Positions 1 through 9,321 of a DNA stretch of 64,000 nucleotides are shown here, piece after piece. The position numbers and the translations under genes are program-made. The notes beneath the pieces are model-generated. The model did no database searches, was not told where the DNA came from, and saw only the letters and a program-made list of their open reading frames with translations. This stretch comes from Acidovorax sp. Leaf160 (GTDB lineage: Bacteria > Pseudomonadota > Gammaproteobacteria > Burkholderiales > Burkholderiaceae_C), in contig NZ_LMOV01000001.1 in NCBI RefSeq assembly GCF_001424265.1, forward strand, positions 422,068-486,067, given 5' to 3'. The stretch's first letter is position 1. Each line of letters begins with the position of its first letter.

Positions 1-394
1 CCGCCTTGGCGCGGTCCCGCTCGGCGCGGTACTTCACGGCGAACGCGCGCACCTCGTCCAGGGTCACGAAGCCGTCGTGGTTGGTGTCGGCGTCGTCGAA
101 GGCCCCCGCCAGGCGCGGCACCAGGGCGACCTCCTGGCGGCTGAGCTTGCCATCGCCGTTGAAGTCCAGCATCTTGAATTCGCGAATCGCCTTGGCTTCG
201 CCCTTGCTCATGGGGGCGCTGGCCGGCGCCGCCGGCGCGGGTGCGGCAACAGCCGACCCGGCCGCGCTGGCGATGCCCGAGCCCCAGGCCAAAGACGCGG
301 CGACGCAGCCCAGCAGGACTGCGCGGTGCCACGGGGCGACCGGGCTGGAGTCAGCGAAAGGGCGGGCGAGCGGTGGGCAGGGGAATGAAGGCAT
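1..394 (-). CDS. EF-hand domain protein, exported (3' end outside window)
   Basis: Reading leftward from ATG 394, the frame is open to the window edge (131 codons seen). A hydrophobic stretch at residues 24-45 looks like a signal peptide, followed by an Ala/Pro-rich linker. Two canonical calcium-binding EF-hand loops follow: DFNGDGKLSRQE (77-88) and DTNHDGFVTLDE (103-114), with Asp/Asn/Asp at the ligand positions and Glu at position 12. The start overlaps the stop of the upstream 5'-nucleotidase by one base (TGATG), so the two are probably translationally coupled. The likely role is a periplasmic calcium-binding protein; the specific function is unknown. Confidence 0.8.
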   Translation of the reverse strand, partial: MPSFPCPPLARPFADSSPVAPWHRAVLLGCVAASLAWGSGIASAAGSAVAAPAPAAPASAPMSKGEAKAIREFKMLDFNGDGKLSRQEVALVPRLAGAFDDADTNHDGFVTLDEVRAFAVKYRAERDRAKA

Positions 395-1332
395 CACCGT
401 GGGACCTCCACCGGTGCCTCGGGTGCCCGGCGGAGGGGGTTGGAGATGCCGGAGCGCACATGGCCGGCAGGCACGTGCCGCGCGGCGGAGTCCACATGGC
501 CGGTCTGGTCGTCGAAGAAGAAATCGGGTTCGAACTCGCGCAGGAACGGGCCTTTTTCCAGCCCGCCCAAGAACATGGCTTCGTCCACCGCCAGGTTCCA
601 TTTCATCAGGGTGTTGATGGCGCGTTCGTGCGCCGGGGCGCTGCGGGCCGTCACCAGCGCGGTGCGCAGCCGCATGCCCGAGACGTCCGCCTGCTGCTGC
701 AGCTGGTGCAGCGCCGCCAGCAGCGGCTTGAACGGCCCGCCGGACAGGGGCAGCGCCGCCTTGGTGATCTCGTGGGTCTGGAAGGCGGCCAGCCCTTCGG
801 CCTGGTAGACCCGTTCGGCCTCGTCCGAGAACAGCACCGCGTCGCCGTCGAAGGCGATGCGCAGCTCGTCCGGATAGTTGTCGCCTGCCGCCACCGACTG
901 GGTGAGCACCCGCGCGGCAGGAAAGCCCAGCGCCAGTGCCTCGCTCACATCGTCCTCGTTGGCCGACAGGAACAGGTGCGCGCCCAGCGGCCGCAGGTAT
1001 TTGAACGGGTCGCGCCCCTGGGTGAACACGCCCCGCTCCAGCGGCAGGCCGGCGTCCTGCGCCGAATGGAAGATGCGCAGCGCACTCACCGGGTCGTTGC
1101 GCGAAAGGATCACCACCTCCACCCGCCGCGCCTGCGCCGTATTGAACGCCAGCAGCTTGCGCACCAGCGGAAAGGCCACGCCCGGCTTGGCCGGCACGTG
1201 CAGGCGCTCCTGCTGCAGCTGCATGTAGGGCAGCGGGTCCTTCGCGTCGAAGATGCGGTTCTCCTCCTCGAAGTCGAAGAGCGCGCGGGACGAGATCGCG
1301 ACGACCAGCTTGTCGTTGAGGTGGAGGGCCAT
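394..1332 (-). CDS. 5'-nucleotidase (cytosolic cN-I-like family)
   Basis: 312 residues. The N-terminus LVVAISSRALFDFEEENRIF, the central VVILSRNDP, and the late FEPDFFFDDQTGHVDSA match the bacterial members of the cytosolic 5'-nucleotidase I family (Pfam 5-nucleotidase), which dephosphorylate nucleoside monophosphates. The family aspartates of the HAD-like fold are replaced by the 'SSRALFDFEEE' style typical of this branch. There is no signal peptide, so it should be cytoplasmic. It lies 52 bp after gspF on the same strand and overlaps the EF-hand gene by one base. Family is fairly certain; substrate preference is not readable. Confidence 0.85.
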   Translation of the reverse strand: MALHLNDKLVVAISSRALFDFEEENRIFDAKDPLPYMQLQQERLHVPAKPGVAFPLVRKLLAFNTAQARRVEVVILSRNDPVSALRIFHSAQDAGLPLERGVFTQGRDPFKYLRPLGAHLFLSANEDDVSEALALGFPAARVLTQSVAAGDNYPDELRIAFDGDAVLFSDEAERVYQAEGLAAFQTHEITKAALPLSGGPFKPLLAALHQLQQQADVSGMRLRTALVTARSAPAHERAINTLMKWNLAVDEAMFLGGLEKGPFLREFEPDFFFDDQTGHVDSAARHVPAGHVRSGISNPLRRAPEAPVEVPR

Positions 1333-1384
1333 GGCGCTGAGAGCTGAAGACTGAGAAGGAAGGATGCGGCGCTTAGCCGGAGGG

Positions 1385-2620
1385 TTACTTGACGAACTGG
1401 TTGAGCTGGATGATGGGCATCAGCACCGCCAGCACGATCAGCATGACGATCAGGCCCATGGCCACGATCAGCAGCGGCTCCAGGATGGTGGCCAGCTGCA
1501 TCGAGCGGCGCTGAACCTCGGCCGACAGCTGGATGGCCGCGCGCTGCAGCATCACGGGCAATTGGCCGGTCTGTTCGCCCAGCCGCGCGAACATCGCCAC
1601 CAGCCCGGGGAAGCGCTTTTTCTGTGCCAGGGCGGATGCCAGCGGCGCACCCTCGCGCACCAGCACCAGCGCGTCCATGGCGTCGGCCCGCAGAGCGCGG
1701 TTGTTCAAGGTTTCGGCAGCGGCCTGCAGTGCCTTCAGGATCGGCACCCCCGCGCCCGCCAGCATGGCCAGCGTGCCGGCGAAGCGCGCCGCGTTGTAGC
1801 CGCGTGCCAGCCGGCCCACCACCGGCAGGGTCAGCCACCAGCCGTCGAACTGCTGGCGAAAAGCGGGCTGGGCCAAGGCGTAGCGGCCGCTGACTGCTAT
1901 CAGGATCAGAGCGCCGAGCATCGCCCAGCCGTAATGCCGCACGGCGTCGCTCACGGCCAGCATCGCCACCGTGAGGAACGGCAGGGCGCGCTTGGTGCCG
2001 GCGAACACGCTGGCCACCTGCGGCACCACGTAGCCCACCAGGAACAGCACGATGACGATGGCCACCACCGTGACGATGGCCGGGTAGAGCGCCGCCCCGA
2101 TCAGCTTGCCGCGCAGCGTCTGGCGCTCTTCCAGGTCATCCGCGAGCCGCTCCAGCACCAGGCCCAGGCTGCCGCTGGATTCACCCGCGCCCACCACGGC
2201 GCAGTAGATGTCGGAGAACTCGCGCGGATGGCCCGACAGCGCCCGCGCGAAGGTCGAGCCGGCGTTGACCTCGGCCCGCAGCGCGGCCACCAGATGCCGC
2301 TGGCGGTCGCCTTCGGCCTCGTCGGCCAGCGCAGTGAGTGCGCGCTCCAGCGGCAGGCCCGATGCCACCAGGCCCGAGAGCTGCCGCGTCCAGATCGCCA
2401 GGCCCGATGCGTTGAACACCGGGCGGGTGAGCAGCCGCTCGCCCAGGCCCGGCGCTGCGCCGCCGGGGGCCTGGGCCGACGAGGCCAGCGGCTCGACACC
2501 TAGCGGCACCAGCGCCTGCGCGCGCAACAGGCTGCGGGCCGCCTTGGGAGAGTCGGCCTCGATGGTGCCCTTGCGGGGCTGGCCCTGGGCGTCGATCGCT
2601 TCAAAGGAAAAGGCGGGCAT
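1385..2620 (-). CDS. gspF: Type II secretion system inner-membrane platform protein GspF
   Basis: 411 residues from ATG 2620 (MPAFSFEAIDAQG); the longer open frame upstream has no family similarity. There are two T2SSF domains (about residues 75-195 and 280-400) and three hydrophobic segments, around 170-195, 220-240 and 380-405. The motifs RQLSGLVASGLPLERAL and FAGTLAMLAGAGVPILKAL are the two repeat signatures of the GspF/PilC family. GspF is the polytopic platform protein that contacts GspE and GspL. Unusually it is separated from gspE by about 5.3 kb of unrelated genes, some on the other strand, so it must have its own promoter. Confidence 0.95.
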   Translation of the reverse strand: MPAFSFEAIDAQGQPRKGTIEADSPKAARSLLRAQALVPLGVEPLASSAQAPGGAAPGLGERLLTRPVFNASGLAIWTRQLSGLVASGLPLERALTALADEAEGDRQRHLVAALRAEVNAGSTFARALSGHPREFSDIYCAVVGAGESSGSLGLVLERLADDLEERQTLRGKLIGAALYPAIVTVVAIVIVLFLVGYVVPQVASVFAGTKRALPFLTVAMLAVSDAVRHYGWAMLGALILIAVSGRYALAQPAFRQQFDGWWLTLPVVGRLARGYNAARFAGTLAMLAGAGVPILKALQAAAETLNNRALRADAMDALVLVREGAPLASALAQKKRFPGLVAMFARLGEQTGQLPVMLQRAAIQLSAEVQRRSMQLATILEPLLIVAMGLIVMLIVLAVLMPIIQLNQFVK

Positions 2621-2961
2621 GCGGGCGTGGAGGATGAGGGAAAGACACCCCGGGGTCCTGGACCGGACGGTTGGATGGGGTCGTCGGTGCGGCGGGCCAC
2701 GGCGGGCCACGGCGGGCCTGGCCGGAGCCTCCGGCCAGTGCGAGACAGGTCAGGCCCCGCCCGCACGGTTGGCGAGGGCCTCCGACGCGCCAACACTCAG
2801 CACGGCGGCGGGCTCTCCACGCGCTTCGACGATCTTTCCAACTGAACGGCAGGGCCCCGTGGGCTGGCGATCAGCCTGCGATGGTAGCCGCTGCCGCCAG
2901 GCGCCCGTGTGACGGGCCGGTGCCGCCCGTCTTCCGCCCACCGTCCACCCGCCGTCCGGGA
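2621..2961. other. Intergenic region upstream of gspF
   Basis: About 340 bases lie between the start of gspF and the end of the flavin oxidoreductase gene. It contains a short direct repetition of 'cgggccacgg' units around 2690-2720 and must carry the gspF promoter. I could not pick a convincing -35/-10 pair. The open frames crossing it look like GC-driven shadows. Confidence 0.5.
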
Positions 2962-3996
<1,035 letters not shown>

Positions 3997-4196
3997 GCAG
4001 CCATTGTGGGCGCCGGGTCATTTCCGTGCTGGGGTCAGGAATAAGCCCGTCTCGACCTCGCCCGGTCATCTGTCAACAAACGATAGCTATGATCAATGAA
4101 ATCCCCAGAATTCATCGGCTCGGCCGAGAATTCCGCGTGCAGTGCTCGCGCGCCGCCCTCCCTTCCACCGTTCCTCTCCGCTCTACCTCCACCGCC

Positions 4197-4688
4197 ATGG
4201 GATTCTTCAGCCGGCTCTTTCCGCCCCGCGACGACGGCCGCGCGGCGCCGGACGACTGGACTTCGTTGCCGCAGGGCGAGAGCAGCGCCCTGGCGTTGCC
4301 GGCCGGGGCCGCAGCCCAGTTGCTGACCAGCCTGGACATCGACCAGGCCATTGCCAGCCACGCGCGCTGGGTGCCCTGGCTCGAACAGGCGCTGCACGGC
4401 GTGGTCGATGCGCAGTTGCAGCCCGAGGTCATCGAGCGCGAGGATTGCTCCGAGCTGGGCCAGTGGCTGCGCGGCAGCGGCCAGCAGGCCCTGGGCCACC
4501 TGCCGGCCTTCGACATGCTGGTGCGCCGCAACCGCTTCTTTCACACCCAGGCGGCCGAGATGCTGACGCTGATCGCCGCTGACGAGCCCCGCCAGGCCGA
4601 GCAGGCCTTCAAGGCCTGCCGCCATGCGTCGACGCAGGTGGTGCTGCTGCTCAAGGAATTGCGGCGCGGCCTGGTGCGCAACTCCTGA
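4197..4688 (+). CDS. Small soluble CZB (chemoreceptor zinc-binding) domain protein
   Basis: 163 residues from ATG 4197; upstream in-frame codons look non-coding. The sequence shows a CZB-like zinc ligand set: His55 in ASHARWVPWL, Cys84 in DCSELGQWL, His101 in LGHLPAFD and His116 in RNRFFHTQA. This matches the 3His-1Cys pattern of the CZB domain, usually found at the C-terminus of chemoreceptors or with diguanylate cyclases. Here there is no transmembrane segment, no receptor signalling domain and no output domain. A zinc- or redox-sensing role is inferred from family knowledge. The neighbouring genes give no clue to a partner. Confidence 0.75.
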   Translation: MGFFSRLFPPRDDGRAAPDDWTSLPQGESSALALPAGAAAQLLTSLDIDQAIASHARWVPWLEQALHGVVDAQLQPEVIEREDCSELGQWLRGSGQQALGHLPAFDMLVRRNRFFHTQAAEMLTLIAADEPRQAEQAFKACRHASTQVVLLLKELRRGLVRNS

Positions 4689-4882
4689 CCGCAGGACATG
4701 ACGCCAAGGCGGGCTGCTTGCGCGACGCCTGCCTCTGGCCGGGGATGCCGGCCCGGGCTGGCTGGTCGTTCTTGTCCCCACACCCGCCCACGCGGACTGA
4801 TGCAGGTCCCGAATAGCCCTTGGCGCCTGTGAACCAAGCGCTAGGCGCTATTTTTTTCTCAGCAAACGCCAGCGGCGCGCTG

Positions 4883-6607
4883 TCACTGGAGGCCGAGCTG
4901 CGCCTTCAGCGCCCCCCAGGCCGTGCCGTTGAGGCGTTGCGCGTAACTCAATACCTGATTCACGTCGGTGGCGGGCCGCTGCTGCCGGGTTTGGTAGACC
5001 GCGCCGTTGTATTCGGCATAACCTCGCGTGCTGTCCAGCGTGGTGGTCGGGAAGGCGGTGAACTTGAGCACGTTCACGCCGCCGATGACCTGGATGGTGA
5101 AAGCGCTCTGCGCGAGCGGCGTGCAGTTGCTGGAATCGGTGTAGTTCGGTGCCGTGGCGTCGCAGCGGTACAGCTGGGCGGTGCCGCCGTCGATGAACGC
5201 GGCCCGCAGGCTGTGGGTGGAGTCCACCAGGCCCAGCGGCAAGGTTCCGGCGGCAGTGGCCGGGTTGGCGGCGGCTACCGTGCGGGTGGCCACCAGGTTG
5301 GCCAGCGTGCCGTTGCCCAGGGAGTCGGTCGCCGTGTTGTTGATGCGGATCGGCCAGTTCAGCTGTGCGCTCACATTGGTGCGCAGCGTCGAGCCCGCGG
5401 GGAAGGTGGCGGTGCCCAGCGCGGTGGTGGACGCCATGGTGACCACCGGCGTGCGTGTCACGCCCTCGGCATTCAGCCGGCTGTCGCCCACCTGCATCTG
5501 CGCCACCACGTCGGCCATGGCGCGGCCCGACACGTCCTGCTCGACCAAGGTCGCGCTGTAGAAGCGGGTGGCACCGTCGCAGAACCGGGTGCGACTCGGC
5601 GAGCCCCGCGTGTTCAGGCGTGGCGGCGTGCCGTCGCAGCGGTTCCAGCCGTTGTCGGTGAGCTGTACGGATGCTGGCGTCGGGTAGAGCTGAGCGCCAG
5701 TGAGTGCGGTGCCTGCAGCCAGGCCGGCGCGGCGCTCGAACTGCTGCACGTTGCCGTTCGCATCCACCACGCCGTCTGTCTCCCGCACGGCATAGGTGTA
5801 GTTCTGCGCGTCGGTGTAGTTCAGCGATGCCAGCGTGGCGGCGGGCATGGCGGGGGCCGCGACGGCCACGGTGGTGGCAACGCCGCCCCATTCGAACACC
5901 GTGGCCGTGACCTGGGCGGCGGTGCGGGCCGTGTCGGGCAGCACGGCCGCGGAGGACAGCGGGTCGCCCTGGTAGTCGTAGAGCTTGGCCACCGGCACGG
6001 CCAGTTGCTGCGCCACGGCGGCTTCTGCGTCGGCCAGCGACAGGCCCTTGGCCACGGCGTTCTGCACCAGGGTGGTCAGGGGCGAGATCTGGGCCGCCTT
6101 GCCGGCGGGTGCCGCCAGCACGTATTCGCGCGTGGTGGCCGTCGAGTTGGGGTCGGCCGCATCCACTGCCGACGCGCCCACCACCGCCAGCACCGCTGCC
6201 GCCTGGAAGGCGCTGGCGGCCGCGACGTCGGTGGGCTGGTAGGTCAGCGTGTAGGCGCCGTCGGCACCGGTCGCGGCGGACAGGGGCTCGGAGGCATCGC
6301 AGGCCTGGTTGGCATTCAAGTCCACGCAGACCTTGGCGCCCCGGACCCCCTGATCGATGACGACCGTACCGGACAGCGTGATGGCGGCGGGTGCCGCCGG
6401 AGCGGGGGCTGGTGCTGGTGCTGGTGCGGGAGCAGGTGCGGGGCTTGGCGCGGGCGAGGCGGTGTCGTTGTCCCCCCCGCCACCTCCGCAGGCGGCGAGC
6501 AGGCTCAACACGCCGGCGGCCAACAGGCTCTTGTAGAGCGGCGGGAAGGCCACGCCCGTGTCGGCGCGGAAGGGAGAGGGGCAGGGGGAGGTGCGGCGTG
6601 TGGTCAT
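4883..6607 (-). CDS. Large putative lipoprotein with Ala-Pro linker, function unknown
   Basis: 574 residues from ATG 6607. The N-terminus has a basic region, a hydrophobic core and a lipobox (LSLLAAC), followed by a Gly run and an (Ala-Pro)n linker. A segment with G-KVCVDLNANQACDASEP and GADGAYTLTYQP resembles the small beta-sandwich or carboxypeptidase-regulatory-like modules of bacterial surface lipoproteins. The remaining ~400 residues are Ala/Thr-rich, with Cys-containing patches (RCDGTPP, RFCDGATRF, LYRCDATAP), and I recognise no family. It is likely anchored to the outer membrane. It is transcribed away from the LuxR regulator, with about 150 bp between start codons, suggesting possible regulation by that neighbour. 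Confidence 0.7.
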   Translation of the reverse strand: MTTRRTSPCPSPFRADTGVAFPPLYKSLLAAGVLSLLAACGGGGGDNDTASPAPSPAPAPAPAPAPAPAPAAPAAITLSGTVVIDQGVRGAKVCVDLNANQACDASEPLSAATGADGAYTLTYQPTDVAAASAFQAAAVLAVVGASAVDAADPNSTATTREYVLAAPAGKAAQISPLTTLVQNAVAKGLSLADAEAAVAQQLAVPVAKLYDYQGDPLSSAAVLPDTARTAAQVTATVFEWGGVATTVAVAAPAMPAATLASLNYTDAQNYTYAVRETDGVVDANGNVQQFERRAGLAAGTALTGAQLYPTPASVQLTDNGWNRCDGTPPRLNTRGSPSRTRFCDGATRFYSATLVEQDVSGRAMADVVAQMQVGDSRLNAEGVTRTPVVTMASTTALGTATFPAGSTLRTNVSAQLNWPIRINNTATDSLGNGTLANLVATRTVAAANPATAAGTLPLGLVDSTHSLRAAFIDGGTAQLYRCDATAPNYTDSSNCTPLAQSAFTIQVIGGVNVLKFTAFPTTTLDSTRGYAEYNGAVYQTRQQRPATDVNQVLSYAQRLNGTAWGALKAQLGLQ

Positions 6608-6758
6608 GGCGTGATTTCTCGAAACGTGTGGAGATGACGCGCCGACGTTACGGTGATACGTTCGGAAACGACATGATGCAAATGCATCATGCGTTGCGAC
6701 CCTGACGTGCTGCAACCTGGCATCGACACAACGACAACGCGACAGGGAGGGAGGGTGC

Positions 6759-7772
6759 ATGGCTCAGACCCCAGGCATGGAAGACTTCAGCGATCTGCTG
6801 CTGCACGTGTATCGACTGGCGCACGAGCAGCCGCTGCACGCCTTTCAGGACGCATCGCTGGATGCGCTTCGCAGGGTGCTGCCCTTCGATTCATCGATGT
6901 GGGGTTCGGCGACCCCTGGAGTGGCGGGTATCGACATCCACACGCTGCACCTCGACCGCCAGCCCGCCGAGATGCTTTCGGCCTACGAGGCAGTCAAGCA
7001 CCTGGACACCGCTGCCGCCCGGGTGATGCAGGCGCCACGCGCCACGCTCGGTTTCGATGCCGCGGCGCAGTTCGGCGCCCCGCATCAGAAGGCCATCAGC
7101 GCCTACGGCCGGCGATTCGGGCAGCGGCACTTCTTCATCACGTCGACCGCCAACCCGGCCAATGGCCTGACGCAGTGGATCACGCTGTTCCGGGCGCACG
7201 AAGGCGCATGTGGAACGGAGCGGGAGCGCACCCTGCTGGCGGCGGTGGCGCCGCACTTTCACCAGGCCGTTGGCTACAACCGGATGCGCCATCTGGAGGC
7301 TCTCGCGCCAGACCATGCGCCCGGCGGTGACGCACTGAAGCCCGCGCAGGGAGAGCGCGCCCAGGCCGTCGCGGACCTGCGCGGCACCGTCTATCACGCC
7401 ACGCCTGCCTTCGATGCGATGCTGCGCACCGAGTGGAGTGCGCAGCCGGCCCGCCGCCTGCCGCCGCCGCTCCTGCAGCACTTCGCCAGCGGCAGCGCAC
7501 GGTTCGCCGGCCACACGCTGGTGGTGCGCTGCCATGTGGAGCGCGATCTGATGTTCGTGAACGCCCGTCCCCGCTGCGCGGCCGACCAGTTGACGCCGCG
7601 CGAGTGGCAGATCGGCTGGCTTCTGGCACAGGGCCTGAGTCACAAGGAGATAGCGCGCCGGCTGGACCGCGCACCGGCCACGGTGCGCAACCACATCCAG
7701 ACGATCTACCGGCGTCTGGACGTGGGCAGCGTCGCGGCCTTGATCGCCGAGCTGCATGCCGCGCTGGACTGA
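6759..7772 (+). CDS. LuxR-family HTH transcriptional regulator
   Basis: 337 residues. The C-terminal ~62 residues carry a clear LuxR/FixJ-type helix-turn-helix: LTPREWQIGWLLAQGLSHKEIARRLDRA, then TVRNHIQTIYRRLDV. The first ~270 residues match no sensor domain I can name; they lack the acyl-homoserine-lactone-binding residues that I would expect in a quorum regulator. It is divergent from the lipoprotein gene and sits in the segment between gspE and gspF. The ligand is unknown; it may act on the divergent promoter. Confidence 0.85.
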   Translation: MAQTPGMEDFSDLLLHVYRLAHEQPLHAFQDASLDALRRVLPFDSSMWGSATPGVAGIDIHTLHLDRQPAEMLSAYEAVKHLDTAAARVMQAPRATLGFDAAAQFGAPHQKAISAYGRRFGQRHFFITSTANPANGLTQWITLFRAHEGACGTERERTLLAAVAPHFHQAVGYNRMRHLEALAPDHAPGGDALKPAQGERAQAVADLRGTVYHATPAFDAMLRTEWSAQPARRLPPPLLQHFASGSARFAGHTLVVRCHVERDLMFVNARPRCAADQLTPREWQIGWLLAQGLSHKEIARRLDRAPATVRNHIQTIYRRLDVGSVAALIAELHAALD

Positions 7773-7943
7773 TACGGATCTGCCTTCAGCCGGCTAACGC
7801 AAGTGGGTTCGCCTCGCCGTGCGACAGCGCTGTTTTCGGCTTACCGCCTGGTCATTTGATGGAAGACAAACCGTAGGGAGAGCACCGCCGGAACCCCCGC
7901 GCACCCCCGTACCCACCGTCGCGGCGCAGGGCCGCCAGAGCCG
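7773..7943. other. Intergenic region between convergent luxR-type gene and gspE
   Basis: About 170 bases between two convergent genes. Small inverted repeats are present, but I see no classic hairpin followed by a T-tract. Confidence 0.4.
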
Positions 7944-9308
7944 TCAATCGCGCGTGACGCGCAGCACCTCTTCGGGGCTGGTGATGCCGGCCTGCACCAG
8001 CCGCTCGCCGTCTTCCCGCATCAGGCGCATGCCGCGGGCCAGGGCGGCGGTGCGGATGTCGGCCTCCGCCGCCTGGTTGTGCACCTTCTCGCGGATGGCG
8101 TCGTCCACCACCAGCAGCTCGAACACGCCCGTGCGGCCGCGGTAGCCGCTCGGGTCTGCGGGATCGAGCTTGCGCACCAGGCGCTGGGCCAGCACGCCCA
8201 GCAGCGAGCTGGACAGGAGGAAGGGCTCCACGCCCATGTCGGTCAGGCGGGTGATGGCGCTGGCGGCGTCGTTGGTGTGCAGCGTGGCCAGCACCAGGTG
8301 GCCGGTGAGCGATGCCTGGATGGCGATCTGTGCGGTCTCGAAGTCGCGGATCTCCCCGATCATGATCACGTCCGGGTCCTGCCGCAGGATGGCGCGCAGG
8401 GCCTTGGCGAAGGTCAGGTCGATGCGGGCGTTCACCTGCGTCTGGCCCACGCCCGCCAGTTCGTACTCGATGGGGTCTTCCACCGTCATGATGTTGCCCT
8501 GCGTCGCGTCCATGCGCTGCAGCGCCGCGTAGAGCGTGGTGGACTTGCCCGAGCCCGTGGGCCCCGTCACCAGGATGATGCCGTGCGGCTGGGCAATGAG
8601 CTGCTCGAAGCGCGACAGCGTGTCGCCCTGCATGCCCACCGATTCGAGCGTGAGCTTGGTCTGCGTCTTGTCCAGCAGGCGCAGCACGGCGCGTTCGCCG
8701 TGGGCGCTGGGCAGGGTGGAGACGCGCACGTCGATGGCCCGGGTGCCCAGGCGCAGGCTGATGCGGCCGTCCTGCGGCAGGCGCTTTTCGGAGATGTCGA
8801 GGTCGGCCATGATCTTCAGGCGCGAGATCAGCGCGGCGTGCAGGGCGCGGTTGGGCTGCACCACTTCGCGCAGCGTGCCGTCCACCCGGAAGCGCACGCT
8901 GGAATGGCGCTCGTACGGCTCGATGTGGATGTCGCTCGCGCCGTCGCGCGCAGCCTGGGTCAGCAGCGCGTTCAGCATGCGGATGATGGGCGCGTCGCCG
9001 GCCGACTCCAGCAGGTCTTCCACGGCCGGCAGCTCCTGCATCATGCGCGAGAGGTCGGCGTCGCTTTCCACCTCGCTCACCACCATGGCGGCGCTGGATT
9101 CGTTCTGCGAATAGGCGGCGCTGATGCGCTGGGCCAGCGCGGTGGCGTCCAGCGGCATCAGCTGGCGTACGCCGGGGTGCTTGCGCAGCACTTCCGACAG
9201 CGCGCCGGCATCGGGCACCAGGCCGTGCCAGAGCACCAGGCTCTGGCCGTCGTCTTCCAGCAGCAGCTGCGCGGAGCGCGCGAACGCATAGGGCAGGGGG
9301 TGGCGCAT
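7944..9308 (-). CDS. gspE: Type II secretion ATPase GspE (cysteine-free variant)
   Basis: 454 residues from ATG 9308. It has the GspE core: Walker [10 protein letters not shown] (249-257), Asp box TVEDPIEYE (275-283), Walker B IMIGEIRD (315-322) and His box LATLHTNDA (340-348). It is the hexameric cytoplasmic ATPase driving pseudopilus assembly. Between LAQRLVRKL and [12 protein letters not shown], canonical GspE proteins carry a tetracysteine zinc subdomain; here only about seven residues (DPADPS) remain, and the whole protein contains no cysteine. It starts 13 bp after the gspD stop and is the last gene of the main gsp operon. Confidence 0.95.
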   Translation of the reverse strand: MRHPLPYAFARSAQLLLEDDGQSLVLWHGLVPDAGALSEVLRKHPGVRQLMPLDATALAQRISAAYSQNESSAAMVVSEVESDADLSRMMQELPAVEDLLESAGDAPIIRMLNALLTQAARDGASDIHIEPYERHSSVRFRVDGTLREVVQPNRALHAALISRLKIMADLDISEKRLPQDGRISLRLGTRAIDVRVSTLPSAHGERAVLRLLDKTQTKLTLESVGMQGDTLSRFEQLIAQPHGIILVTGPTGSGKSTTLYAALQRMDATQGNIMTVEDPIEYELAGVGQTQVNARIDLTFAKALRAILRQDPDVIMIGEIRDFETAQIAIQASLTGHLVLATLHTNDAASAITRLTDMGVEPFLLSSSLLGVLAQRLVRKLDPADPSGYRGRTGVFELLVVDDAIREKVHNQAAEADIRTAALARGMRLMREDGERLVQAGITSPEEVLRVTRD

Positions 9309-9321
9309 GGGTGGCCGTGCC

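Noticed and set aside
4820..6637. 605-codon plus-strand frame opposite the lipoprotein gene
   Set aside because: Gly/Arg/His-rich composition with no motifs; it is the antisense of a coherent lipoprotein with signal and lipobox.
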